Shown one piece after another: positions 40,701 through 50,660 of a stretch of 64,000 bases of DNA (position 1 is the first letter of the stretch; the number at the start of each line of letters is the position of its first letter). The position numbers were made by a program, and so were the translations under genes. The notes below the pieces were generated by a model. That model worked only from the letters and a program-made list of their open reading frames with translations, was not told the DNA's origin and did not search any database. This DNA is from Undaria pinnatifida (lineage: Eukaryota > Sar > Phaeophyceae > Laminariales > Alariaceae), in the NCBI GenBank assembly GCA_012845835.1, contig JABAKD010000024.1, positions 3,655,374 to 3,719,373 on the forward strand, given 5' to 3'.

Positions 40701-43111
40701 AAAACAAAAATACACGCCATCTATCTCCTAGGATAGTTATCGTTTCCTCGCAACTACACGACGCGCCAAACTTCTCCATGCAACATCCGTCCAAGTTGAG
40801 CATCTGCTCCTCTTACGCATTCCGTTCCTCCTTGTACACTCCACATACATTCTCCAATTTAATGAGTTCTACTCTCGTCCGCGTTGCCATAAGGGCATGT
40901 CTGTGCGCGTTCTTCCTCCTCCACCCGACTACTGGTATACTGGGGGGGGGGGGACACTTTTTGGTCTTTGTATTTTAGCGTGTTAGGGCCATGCCTACTG
41001 GACAGAACCCTTCGTACTGCGCTGCAATTTTTGAGCTTTTTTTTCACTCCGTTGTGCTACGAAAAGGCTAGCACTTTCTTTGGCCTCATCATCTGAATGA
41101 CGGGTCTTCTTAACCTACTGTGTCGTCGGAATGTCATTCTTGTCTGACAATTCTACCGCATGCATGTTGTGTTTCTCGACCATGAGGCTGTTCGCCAGGT
41201 TGCGCTTTCATCTTCTTCTCTCAACTTTCGTGTTCGGGTGGGGTGTACAGCTCCTGGAGTCACCACCCTTCGGGGAAAAGAAGATGCACCGCTGTCGTAG
41301 CGTTCCTGTTGCGAGTAGTTCTACGGTAGCCCCCCAACGTTTCTTTTGGCGAAATCGCCGGTTTGGATCCCGGCCGAATCTCCTTAAATACGGTGCCCTT
41401 TGCCACCCCGACGCCATCATTCGATAGTCCTTTCCAAACAAGAAAGTATACTAAGATATCCTATTCATAGAATCCTTCCTCGTGTCGGGCAGCCATGATG
41501 ATGGAACGGTCGTTGAAGAAAATCGCTGATTCCGGGGGGAGGCTATATCGTAGTGTTCCTCTTGTACTCGCTGTATCGTAACGTGCCACCGTGCCCAAGA
41601 TAGAATTGTCTGCTACGCTGCTCGAAGTAAAAATGGGAGTATATTGCCCCCCCCCCCCTCCCCTTACTGTCGGCGTGGTCCTTATATCGTATCAGTATAG
41701 GCTGTCGTGGCGATCCCACGAGGTACCAGGAATGTATAATTCAACGCTCAATACGTGCCACTCAAGAGCCATAGCGTATGCAAGGGGAAATATGGAAAGT
41801 TGAACCTATGCGGTACTCATATACGTTTATTAGGAATTACGCGGTTTTTATTATGCCCACCCGACATCCAGGATACACCATCCACGTACTATTCTGATGA
41901 TGCGACAACAACAACTACTACTGCTACTTTACAGCAGGAGTCAGAAGTACCGGCGCGGCCGACTTGATTTCGGTATAGAACACACCCTGTCTCAAGTACA
42001 TATCCACAGCTTGCGCCAACATCTCTTTTCTTGGTGGATGTACTACTGTGCACGCATACCGTAGTAGCAGTAGGAGAGCAGTAGCCAGGGTTTCTAGTCT
42101 TCGCTTACTGAAACAGCATGCAACAGTAGTAGTAGGGGCATGTTGTGCTGGCAGCCCTACTGTCCAAAGTCGCCACACACCGTCGGGCCTACGTGCAACG
42201 CAGGTGGACTGTACTGCCTGCTGTACATGTAAAGTCACATACCGGGTACACACTAACCGAGGACCAACGCCTGAATGGGTAGAGTGAACCGTAACTGGAC
42301 CAAGGCCGGCGGACCGTAGAGCAGTAGGAGAGCAGTAGCCAGGGTTTCTAGTCTTCGCTTACTGAAACAGCATGCAACAGTAGTAGTAGGGGCATGTTGT
42401 GCTAACAGCCCTACTGTCCAAAGTCGCCACACACCGTCGGGCCTACGTGCAACGCAGGTGGACTGTACTGCCTGCTGTACATGTAAAGTCACATACCGGG
42501 TACACACTAACCGAGGACCAACCCCTGAATGGGTAGAGTGAACCGTAACTGGACCAAGGCCGGCGGAAGCCTGTTTTTATGGCCGGGGGTTTTATTAGTG
42601 GGTGAGCTTGCGCAAGTCCAACACTACCCGGAATGATGGCGTTCCGGGTGTCTATCTCCACCGCACCTGTTCCCCAGGGGTCATGTCGGGTCGAAATACC
42701 CACGCATCCGTACAAACGGAAGCTTGCACTGCTGAAGTAATAACGGGGACCGCCAGTAGGGACCGCTCGCGCTGTCGTTACCACGAGAACTGAAGGATAC
42801 GCCAGCTAACCAGCTTGATTGCGAATTAATTTTACGTAATAATTGAGTTAAAGTGACACACGACGTGTATGGAAATGCGTGGAGGTGTGGTGTGGGCTTG
42901 AGCTTTATTTTTCACCATCCGCCGGAGAATGAAAAATATATACCTAAGAGTAATGATAGTGCTAATAGGTAATGGATCTCTTCGTCTCGTTTTCAGATGT
43001 AGTTCGGCATACCTTTGCCCCTTCCCTGGCGAAATCGATCGCAGCAGCTCTCCCGATGCCAGTCGATGCTCCAGTCACGAGCGCCACCTTGCCTTCAAGC
43101 TTGCCCGGCAT
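31654..43111 (-). CDS. Classical short-chain dehydrogenase/reductase (SDR), 6 exons
   Basis: Exons in order on the - strand: 43013-43111, 39037-39138, 34723-34899, 33675-33833, 32880-33020, 31654-31749; all joins are phase 0; 257 residues plus stop, the normal SDR length. It should catalyse NAD(P)(H)-dependent oxidoreduction of an alcohol or ketone. Visible motifs are the dinucleotide site TGASTGIG (13-20), Arg39 after the second strand (favours NADP), Asp64, NNAG (90-93), active-site Asn115, Ser143/144, Tyr162 and Lys166 (YAATK), and PGHVDTP (192-198). The C-terminus is [11 protein letters not shown]. The Ser-Tyr loop is about five residues longer than the usual 13. It resembles the 3-oxoacyl-ACP-reductase and dehydrogenase branch; the substrate is not readable. 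There is no targeting peptide, so it is probably cytosolic. Introns of 0.65-4.1 kb are full of MITEs. No lesion is seen. Confidence 0.9.
32142..32401 (+). mobile_element. Family B MITE in SDR intron 5
   Basis: Left end decayed (GACACAAGCTACGG), right end CATCTATCGCAGCACGCGTC; core GGACGATTTTGGGTTAAGGA. Confidence 0.7.
32880..33020 (-). CDS. SDR exon 5
   Basis: Acceptor CACTCCACAG, then [20 protein letters not shown] and the variable substrate loop, ending RLMQPEE; donor GAG/GTAATA. PG-x-x-x-T is the conserved loop after strand beta6. Confidence 0.9.
33675..33833 (-). CDS. SDR exon 4 with catalytic Ser, Tyr and Lys
   Basis: Acceptor CTGACAGCAG, then [18 protein letters not shown] and [20 protein letters not shown]; donor GAG/GTTAGC. 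It contains the catalytic Ser and the Y-x-x-x-K motif. Confidence 0.9.
34371..34617 (+). mobile_element. Family B MITE in SDR intron 3
   Basis: GACATATGCTACGGTA to CTCCTATCGTAGCACGCGGC; core GAATGACATTCCGATGATTT. It ends about 105 bp from exon 3. Confidence 0.7.
34723..34899 (-). CDS. SDR exon 3 with NNAG and active-site Asn
   Basis: Acceptor ATGCGTAG, then [31 protein letters not shown] and [15 protein letters not shown]; donor TACCAG/GTACAC. The donor sits in one copy of the TACCWGGTA 9-mer that is over-represented in the window. Confidence 0.9.
36348..36857 (+). mobile_element. Family A MITE in SDR intron 2, interrupted by a family B MITE
   Basis: Left GCTCCGGTAGGGGGGTTCC with TCACTCGCGCTAGCGA; right GACTCGTGTGAGTGG, GGGGGTACCCCCCCCTACCG and TAGC. 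Outer parts rejoin into a normal family A core once 36428-36680 is removed. Confidence 0.85.
36428..36680 (+). mobile_element. Family B MITE nested inside family A
   Basis: GACGCGTGCTACGTTAGAGG to CCTCTATCGTAGCATGCGTC, about 253 bp, with CCT on both sides as a possible short target duplication. Confidence 0.88.
37200..39036. other. Rest of SDR intron 2, nothing recognised
   Basis: GC-balanced ORFs at 37543-37870 in several frames have no domain. Two TACCAGGTA 9-mers lie at 38374 and 38590. Confidence 0.3.
39037..39138 (-). CDS. SDR exon 2
   Basis: Acceptor CCAAATCAG, then [20 protein letters not shown] and [14 protein letters not shown]; donor AAG/GTGGAA. It supplies strand beta2 with the NADP-favouring Arg and the Asp of strand beta3. 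Too short and frame-shifted to stand out as an ORF, but the phase fits both neighbours. Confidence 0.87.
39384..39545 (+). mobile_element. Family G repeat, copy 1
   Basis: GCGAGTCGACGAGGGAAGAA, GGATCTGAGTTACTAC, CTGGGAGGGAG and AATGGGATG are shared with 62501-62665; A-rich 3' end (GAAAAAAGAAAAAAG) suggests a retroposon. Confidence 0.7.
40232..40555 (+). mobile_element. Family A MITE with internal tandem repeat, SDR intron 1
   Basis: GCTACGGTAGAGGGGATG start; ATGTTAGTTCTGGTAGGGGG-like unit four times at 40246-40330; GGGGTCACTCGCGCGAGTGA; right end GGGGGGTACTCCCCTACCGA. Confidence 0.82.
41052..41306 (+). mobile_element. Family B MITE, degenerate
   Basis: GTGCTACGAAAAGGCTAGCA, TCTTCTTAACCTACTG, GTCGTCGGAATGTCATTC and GCACCGCTGTCGTAGCGTTC match family B in order. 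Confidence 0.5.
41321..41553 (+). mobile_element. Family C MITE, SDR intron 1
   Basis: CTACGGTAGCCCCCCAACG, CCGGTTTGGATCCCGGCCG, GACGCCATCATTCGATAG, GTTGAAGAAAATCGCTGATT, GGAGGCTATATCGTAG. Confidence 0.78.
42060..42567 (+). repeat. 254-bp perfect-phase tandem duplication in SDR intron 1
   Basis: 42067-42313 is repeated at 42321-42567 with only a few substitutions (for example GCTGGCAGCC/GCTAACAGCC). A recent local duplication; duplicated ORFs on the - strand are by-products. Confidence 0.95.
42645..42940 (+). repeat. Family E repeat, copy 2
   Basis: ATCTCCACCGCACCTG, ACGCATCCGTACAAACGG, ACACGACGTGTATGG, ATGCGTGGAGGTGTGGTG and CACCATCCGCCGG; collinear with copy 1 without the MITE. It ends about 75 bp before SDR exon 1. 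Confidence 0.7.
43013..43111 (-). CDS. SDR exon 1
   Basis: Start ATG at 43111, then [14 protein letters not shown] and the cofactor motif to DFAREGAK; donor AAG/GTATGC. The 33 codons match the beta1-alphaB part of a classical SDR. No upstream ATG in frame gives a better start. Confidence 0.88.
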
Positions 43112-43369
43112 GATAGAGTTACTGTAGTACGACCTAGGTTCTGGCAGTCAGTGTTAAAGGCCACACTCGCTCGCTGCCAGGAAGCTGTCGGAGTAGAAAA
43201 TGGAGCGAGGGGGGAAGGAAGTTGCCCGTTCAATTTAGGGTAACGTGAAAACGACGTAATGAACCAGAAGAGCTCGCATGCATCCCTTTGAAAACGGAGG
43301 AACCGGAGCAAAAACAGAAAACAGAACTGCCCCTATAACCACAATGACGCTTCGTATAAGATAAACAGT

Positions 43370-43640
43370 ACGACCCGTGCTGGGAAAGAGGCGTCACTTT
43401 TCGTCCGTAACGAATGGTTTCTGAATGAAGGGGCGTCTTAACCCAAAATCGTCGAAAATGACCATTGTTTTGGCTGATTGTTGTTGTGTTCCTAGGCCAT
43501 GAGATTTTTCATACGGTAGCAGTACCTGAAATGTATTGTTGTTGATACGCTATGTTGGTCTTGTCAACCCTGTTGCTATACGGACGGCGATCGACCGTGG
43601 ATTTTTTCTCGGGGAGAGGTGATATGATCAACACCGTGAA
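43370..43640 (+). mobile_element. Family B MITE, degenerate, upstream of the SDR start
   Basis: CCGTGCTGGGAAAGAGGCG, GTCTTAACCCAAAATCGTCG, CTAGGCCATGAGATTTTTCA are in family B order; ends decayed. Confidence 0.45.
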
Positions 43641-44700
43641 GCAGCAACGGTCAATACGGCGGAGTAATGGGTAGGTTCTATGGTCACCCTCACCTGCCCG
43701 TGTGTCGAAGTAATCATACAAGGAGTGATGCACACGAAACTTTCTGACTTTTGATGAGTATAGTTTCTCCCAGGTAATGCATGGTATTGCGGCGTTCTCG
43801 TGAAAGTGTTCAAACTCGAAACATTCAACGGCTCAATTGTTTCGCATGCCATACGCTCGTAGAGCTATCTATTTACTTTCAGTATGTCTGTCCGTACACT
43901 AAACCCACACAGTACGTACTATGTTGTGGTGTACTCTCAACAGATGCGTTATGGCGCGATTTGTCAGGATGGTATGTACGCCTACAAAGTAATATTTCCT
44001 ACGAAAAATGGCATACGGCGTAGTCGCGACAAGTCGAGACGGTTACAGCTCACAGCACAACACCTATATTCTCGAATTCAGCAGAAGCCCGTGGGGAGAA
44101 TCACTGCACAACTGGTTTGGTACACGGACCCCAATCGACTCCAAAGAGAGACAGCGGAGAGGAAATATATGCGCCATGGTCGGTGACATTTCCAGTTCTT
44201 TGTGTCGGTTGCATGCTACGGCTCGGATAAAACCATCCATGCCCACACACGCCTCTGTGCACGAACCCGAAGATACGCCCGGCGGGTGGTACAAGCTCCA
44301 CAGGTTTTTATACAGCAACGTACCGAATTGCCACCGGGTAGTGGCACGAAGGGGTCTCAGCACGTGAGAGATGCTGGGCACACGTCTACCTGTATCAAAC
44401 GGCGAGACCGACGTGGCGTGTCCTCCACGTGTACACGTTGCCCCGTGCTATTCCATCACAATTACGGATCCACTGCGAACTCCTCGTCAGTGCCTTGCCA
44501 GTCCAATCACCACATTTGTTTTGCGGAAGAAAGTGCTGCATCTGTCGACTCCGCTGTTGTCCTGTGGCTGCTGCTTCTGATTCCGTGCTGTGACTGACGC
44601 AGCCGCCGGCGGCGCTGTTGCTACTGCTGCCGCTACTATTCTGTAATCAATATCTCCTGCTGTCACGGGCGCATTTCGTGCCCGGGCTATGACATTGTAG
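43641..44700. other. No supported gene; one suggestive ORF
   Basis: ORF 44008-44367 (+, 119 codons) contains YGVVATSRDGYSSQHNTYIL, faintly like a discoidin (F5/8 C) strand pattern; an overlapping frame 43884-44186 is equally open. Neither is supported by splice context. Confidence 0.2.
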
Positions 44701-46330
44701 GCGAATAGAACGATTCATAATCCGGGTGTGAGACCCTATCCTCCCTAGGTGAGGTGGGGCCTCGGCTTTACCCCGAGTAGCAACCCCGCGCTGGCTCCAC
44801 GAACCTTACCCAATAATCAAACAAAGCCGATTGGGGGTGGGATTTCCACACCGTACGGGGCGTATCGACCAAGAAGATCACTGTTTTTGTCCCTGGGTTG
44901 CTGAGTGGTAGATGAACGGAAGAAGGTTTCATACAAAGATTGGACCTTATCCTCCCCTGGTGCGGCGGGACCTCGACTTTGCCCCGAGAGAAAACTACCA
45001 TAACGCGCTGGATCCACCAACTCCGGCCAATCAGTAATCAGTGATGTGACTGGGGGTCGGTATTGACCGAGAGGGTCGATGCCTTCGTTCTCGGGGTCCT
45101 GGTCTTACAAGAAATTAAAAAAGTATTTCTGATCCTGTATGGGTTCTTATCCTTTCCGGGTTAGACGGGACCACGATGTTGGCTCGGGGGGTAACTCTTG
45201 CCAAGCGCTGGATCCATGAGACCCAGCCAATCAGCGATCAGTCGATGGGGATGGGGTTTCCGCGCCGTTCGGGGTAATACCTTCCCGGGGGATCACTTGC
45301 TTGGTCCCCTGGTTGTTGGAGTTGTATACGTACATGAAATACTTCTTGATCTGGAGGTGGGGCTCTACCCAACCCAGGCGCCGCAGGATTTCGACCTTGG
45401 CCCGACGGGCAGATCTTCCCGTGCGCTTGGCCTATGAGCCGAAGCCAACAGACAATCAGCGGAAGGGGTTGGGGTTTCCACACCGTGCGCGTTGGGATCC
45501 AGGAGTCATCCCACGCTAGGGGTGCCACAAACGTTTCTGCGAGGTCCTAACGTATGGAGCTTATCATGTCACGCGAAACATGACTTCGAAGACATTCGTT
45601 CGCGCCATCCGACCGACATTCCTATGCACTAATCCTAAAAACAAAAATTGTACTCGTAAAGTATGATGCTAACCGATGGTTCCAAACGTTATGAACTCTA
45701 ACCAATCAGAAGATCAAAAACGTTTGACCCAAAAATGCAGCCCCTACTGTGCGATGACTCCGAGGGATCTCTATTTTTGTCCGCGGGCTGTCGTATACTT
45801 ATACATGTATGGAGAGATTTCAGATCCGGCGAGGGGATCTTGTCCTTCCCGGGTGCGGCGGGACCACGACGTTGACCAGAGGGTCAACTCTCCTCGCGCT
45901 CTACATCTATGAACCCCGATCAACCAGCGATCAGTGGATGGGGGTGGGATTTTCACACCGTGCCGGGCAATATCGACCTGGGGGGTCACGTTTTTGGTCC
46001 TCGGTTGTGTTGAGTTGTAGATGTTTTCAAGGCCTCCATATCTGGAGATGGCGCTCTATCCTCCCCGAGCGCGGCTGAGTCCCTGGGTCATTGCCTATCA
46101 GCGATCAGCCGATGGGGTCAGCGTTTCTACACCCTACGGGACGGTGTGGACCCAAAAGATTGCAGTTGTCGTCCCAGATGGGTCAAAGTTGTAGAGACAT
46201 GGAGGAATTTCTAAATCGGGGATATCACCCTCCCCTCCTCGCCAGCGGCCAAACCCCGATGGTTTCATGGCTCGAATATTGCTATTATTCAGCACCAACC
46301 TTCTAGAAAAGAGCCAGCGGCATGAGGCAG
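44700..46330 (+). repeat. Satellite-like tandem repeat, block 2
   Basis: Units of about 200-230 bp with TATCCTCCCCTGG, CGGCGGGACCTCGAC, CAATCAGCGATCAG, GATGGGGGTGGGATTTCC and CACACCGT boxes near 44849, 45050, 45261, 45479, 45951 and 46127. It is the reverse orientation of block 1. A family I element lies at 45573-45760. Confidence 0.8.
45573..45760 (+). repeat. Family I repeat, copy 1
   Basis: ACATGACTTCGAAGACATTC at one end and CTGTGCGATGACTCCG at the other; shared with 55345-55550 and 58038-58236. Confidence 0.65.
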
Positions 46331-46727
46331 GGATTGACCAACGGCCACATGCTTAGTAAAAATAAAAATGAGCATGAAGATTGGGTCAATGGGCGTTAGA
46401 ATCTGCCTCGACATTATCGACAATGTTTAGCATGCCACGGCCACGACTCGGTGCGACACGACACCTAATAACAACCTGAAATAGAGGTGTAGGGTAAGGT
46501 TTTTTCAAAGGATGTGGTTTATCTTTTTTCGTGGAAAAATCGTCAAAAACAAATCTGATCGAACCTATTCCGCTCTTCCTTGATCATCATTGGACACAAT
46601 AATATAGGCGCCACGCGCGAAACGCTGCTTATATGCCTCTGCGTGCATAACCCAACATCACGATACAGTTTCCTTTCTCTAACCCATCATTATTTAAAGC
46701 ACGAGACAACCAATATATGCAACATTG

Positions 46728-46992
46728 GACCCGGGGGATCCGTTTTGGGGGCTTTTTATGAGGTGGTCTGGAGTCACTCGCGCGAGTGATTCCGTGTTAT
46801 TTTGCGGTCTTAAGCTTTGGTGCCATATTAATTTCGCAACATGAATCCACAGTGCAATAGTTAGCCGCGCTGCGCCAAGCATATCGCGTAAAGAATTGTC
46901 GGCAGTGAGGTACAGAGTCACTCGTGTGAGTATGATACCTTAAATCCGTGAGTGAAAAGGGGGGCGTATTAGCATCCCCCTTAACGTAGCCT
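46728..46992 (+). mobile_element. Family A MITE, intergenic
   Basis: CCCGGGGGATCCGTTTTGGG, AGTCACTCGCGCGAGTGATT, core with CATGAATCCACAGTGCAATA, AGAGTCACTCGTGTGAGTAT and CCCCCTTAACGTAGCC. Confidence 0.7.
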
Positions 46993-47014
46993 TGATCATA
47001 TTTCTATTTCTCGG

Positions 47015-47435
47015 TAACGCTATTTACGACACCGGTGTCGTAAACTCTTATCCATGACACCGCGCTGTGCTTCCCCCACACACGACGGATCATCACGGAC
47101 CTCTCACGGCTTTGTTGGCCCGGTGTCGAGCTATCCTTGAAGCTTTCGTATGGCCGAAACGGCCCGGATATCCTTTATCTGCGTACTCGTGCAGATTGTG
47201 AAACCGGTGTCGTATAAATATTTCGCGTTGCGGTTGCACATTTTTGCTGGAGCAGGCGGATGCCAGATATCTCGTCCAGTACTGGGCCGGTTCGGGCACA
47301 CGATACCTTCCTTGATAGCTCCATACCACAAAAACCGCCCGTGGCAGCTCCGGGATGAACCGGCCCAGGTAGCGCAAAAGCACAGCGCCGTGTCGCGAAC
47401 AAGATTTTACGCCACCAGCGTCGTAAATAGCGTTA
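47015..47435. mobile_element. TIR element flanked by TA
   Basis: TAACGCTATTTACGAC at 47015 and its exact complement GTCGTAAATAGCGTTA ending 47435; TA may be the target duplication, as in Tc1/mariner elements. A 22-bp perfect palindrome centred on ACCGGT sits at 47023-47044 inside the left end. No transposase; overlapping ORFs are not recognised. Confidence 0.75.
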
Positions 47436-47524
47436 TTACTCTCCAACTTTTATTTCATCATATGCGTGCCACCGCCAGGCACCACCAACCACCGCTACCA
47501 CCAGCAACAACCCTCCCTTGTAAC

Positions 47525-47592
47525 ACCACCACCAACACCACCAACACCACCACCACCACCACCACCACCACCACCAACAACAACAACCACAA
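47525..47592 (+). repeat. CCA/CAA microsatellite
   Basis: Runs of CAC and CCA triplets ending in CAACAACAACCACAAC. Confidence 0.9.
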
Positions 47593-47599
47593 CGTATCC

Positions 47600-48380
47600 T
47601 ATCATGTATATACATGCATATTTACCGCTTCGCTCTACTCTATCTCGCCGCTCTTGCCACATCATATGAACATGGCAGAAAGTCATCGGAGAACCAAAAG
47701 AATATCTGGCATTTCTGTCATATGCAGCAACTTACAACTTTGGTTCCTGGGTCTGTTGCACATTCACCCGTGATATTCTCGAAGTAGGAGGATCGTTTCC
47801 TCCCCCTGCTTCCCTACGGTACAAAATTATCACCCACAACTACCAACAACTCGAGAGTGCGCACACATATACCTTCTTCTCGTTCCTTTTGGTCGACCTC
47901 AGAAAGAGCGCCTACCTATTTACTTCGTTCACGGTCAGTCAATCCGTTCGCCGATCGATCTGGAACATAACCCCCTCCACCACCCCCGCTGACTCGTCTA
48001 ACCACCAGGTACACGTATACACACTTTTTAAACCTCTCATTCAACTTATCATGTTCTGATATGTACTGGTGGTGTGTAGGGACACTACGCACCAGCAAGC
48101 GTGCTCGGCGCAAATGGGGAGTGGGGGGCGGGGGTGACGCGCGGGCGAGGGTCTGTAACTCGGTTTGTACCTGGTATATGGTGTCCGGCAGGAATAATGA
48201 TAAAGGCTCTAGAACATTCGTATTGATGTTTACTTGTTGAAAGCTTGTTACACTTCGTATATTGACTCATCACATGGCATTTGGACGATTCGTCCATTTT
48301 TTTACCAGCACCTTATTTGGTAGCTTTGCCATCTAAGTTCGTACTAGATACATCGCTGCCACCATTTGTGCTGCATCTAC
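47600..48380. other. No supported gene
   Basis: Only short unrecognised frames and one TACCTGGTA 9-mer at 48168. Confidence 0.3.
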
Positions 48381-48384
48381 AATA

Positions 48385-49000
48385 ATAAATTAAAATACCC
48401 CATCAATAGCTGTGACATCGAAGTTTTCGTCGAAAGTCATCTTTGCAAGCTGTGTGTCATACTTCGATCGCGCTTATTAGTGCATGTCCCCATTAAGGAT
48501 AGAGGTCGGCGACTCCCCTAGGAAATAGCTGCATCAGGGTCAACAGGGTGATGAAAAATCAATCTCCGTGCGGAAACTATAAAACCCGTTTTTTCGCGGG
48601 GGACAACATCTGACGGCTGTTAATGCACCAGTATATTATGTATGTAGTATGTAGTTGTATGACCGCTGAGGGAAGTGGGGCGGGTATAGGGGGGATAGGT
48701 CTCATAAATAAATAGGAGATTACTGCACGCGTAATGCTAGTAGGCGAAGGTGGGGGCGGCGGGGAAGGGGGGGGGTTAGTTGAAACTTGAAAACCAAACA
48801 AAAAAAATGGAGCTGCCTCGAAAGGTAAATAGTTCATGTAACCTGCCGGATGGTGTTTATTTTTCTGGCTGATTTTGAACTTAGGTGGGGCGGAGGGGGA
48901 CGAGAGGAGGAGGGGGCGGGGGGGGGGGATTGAGGGGTTGTTGGGGCGGGGGGGGGGTGGAATGGGGGCGAAAGAGTCTACCTCCATACTGAATGCAGAT
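48385..49000 (+). mobile_element. Family D copy with G tracts
   Basis: AGCTGTGACATCGAAGTTTT, CTTCGATCGCGC, AGAGGTCGGCGACTCCCCTA, ACTATAAAACCCGTTTTTTC, then G runs at 48765 and 48915-48955. Confidence 0.78.
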
Positions 49001-49109
49001 GCTTAATATTTAAAGATAAAGGGAAAACTACGAGGTGGATAGGAGAAAAATATACGTCGTGTTGGTTTGACGTTAATATGATATGGTATTAATAGTTATT
49101 GTCTTTTGC

Positions 49110-49635
49110 TTTAAATATGAGCACCACGACCGGTACTTTTCGTATGATGCTGTGTTGGTTTTTCTCTTTGTACCCTGTCACGAATTAAGTTAGAATCGTT
49201 TACACGAATATACGATGGTGTCACCTGGGCAACCTTTGAGGACCCTGGTAGAGATGTAAGTCGGCACGAGATAGTAAGCCGGCAACTAGTTGCTTCTGGT
49301 ATGATATGTTGGTTTTCTGTTTGTACCCTGACACGAAATAGTTGAGGATCGTCTACATGAATATACGATGGTGTCACCTGGGCAACCGTTGGGAACCTTG
49401 GTAGAGATGTGAGTCGGCACGACATGGTAAGTCGCCAACAAGTTGTTAGTGAGACAAATAGTTAGTTGTTTCCCGGAGGTGCCGACTCTCCGATTCATTG
49501 GATTTCGTGCCGTTGGGAACCTTGGTAGAGATTTGAGTCGGCACGACATGGTAAGTCGCCAACAAGTTGTTAGTGAGACAAATAGTTAGTTGTTTCCCGG
49601 AGGTGCCGACTCTCCGATTCATTGGATTTCCATAC
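49110..49635 (+). repeat. Two adjacent tandem repeats (about 153 bp and 124 bp)
   Basis: ATATACGATGGTGTCACCTG at 49208 and 49361 phases the first. CGTTGGGAACCTTGGTAGAG at 49387 and 49511 phases the second, whose two 124-bp units are nearly identical. Confidence 0.93.
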
Positions 49636-49639
49636 TTGT

Positions 49640-50660
49640 AGGAAGGGATGTTAAATGCTGGATACATGTTCCCATTTTTATGCGGGGTTCCCTCGGCTGG
49701 GGGGGGCTGATTGGGCTCGCGGCGCTCGCCTGTCTTATGTCGGCAACAGTCGGCTGGCCATCAGCTGGTTTCGCCAGCCAACTTGCCGACTAAAAAGCCA
49801 CTTAGTCATTTTACGGCACCTATCGATTAGTTATCAGTCGTGATTCGTGCCGACTCACAGCTCTAGACCTTGGCCATTTGGGTACACCTACGGTCAATCA
49901 AACAACCATGCCTGGTCAACACTGCTGTAGGATAGCTACGAAGGACAGAGATACTATTAGTATTAAATGTGTGTTCTTGACGTTAAACTCATATTCCACC
50001 CATCTGCATCCAGCACACGCAGTGTCGTGCCGATGCCTCCCACGAGAGCGACGAGCTTTGAAGCCACACACTATGAGACAGAGATGCACATTGCAAATAC
50101 AGCAAGGTGATTTAGTCATGCCATGCTACATGCAATGAGCACGAGGGGGAGAAATGTGCAATCCAGCACTCAGGCCTAATTTTTCAACGCATGTTTATTG
50201 CATGCACGCTCGGCTAGGTTACTTCGTTCGTCATACATTGGGCGGCGACCATGACGACGGTACGTACGCAGTACCCAATGCACTACTTTGGTGTGGTCTA
50301 CACAGCTTCACTGTTTCTGTATGTATGAGTAAGGAAGATTACCTCTGAGCGCTGAGGTGCAAGCGGCGGAACTACGCGCACTCTGAAACCGGTGCACTTT
50401 TAACTCTCCGCTCTACCGCTCGCCACCCGGCCCCTGGCGACCGCACGCCCGTGCCAAGCCCGCCCCACCCACAAGCCCTCGGTGTCCGCGCCGACGCAAC
50501 CGCCGACAAATCCCAACTCCGCGAGCGCGGGGCATGAAAAGCCTCTCCCGGGGACGGCTCGCGATCTTCCCCGAAAGGTAGAGAATCGTAAATAAAGTGC
50601 AAACCCCACCCAGCTCCTGGCGTATCAGATAGGACCACAAGTGTGCCGCTGCACTGCCGT
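49640..50660. other. No supported gene
   Basis: A GC-rich patch at 50370-50640 is open in all three - strand frames, a composition effect; no domain. Confidence 0.3.

Noticed and set aside
41924-42507. Two nearly identical ORFs on -
   Set aside because: They arise from the 254-bp tandem duplication and are not a gene pair.
44008-44367. Discoidin-like ORF
   Set aside because: Similarity is weak and an overlapping frame is as open; kept only as a note.
47093-47773. ORFs of 117 and 207 codons
   Set aside because: They lie across a non-coding TIR element and a CCA microsatellite.
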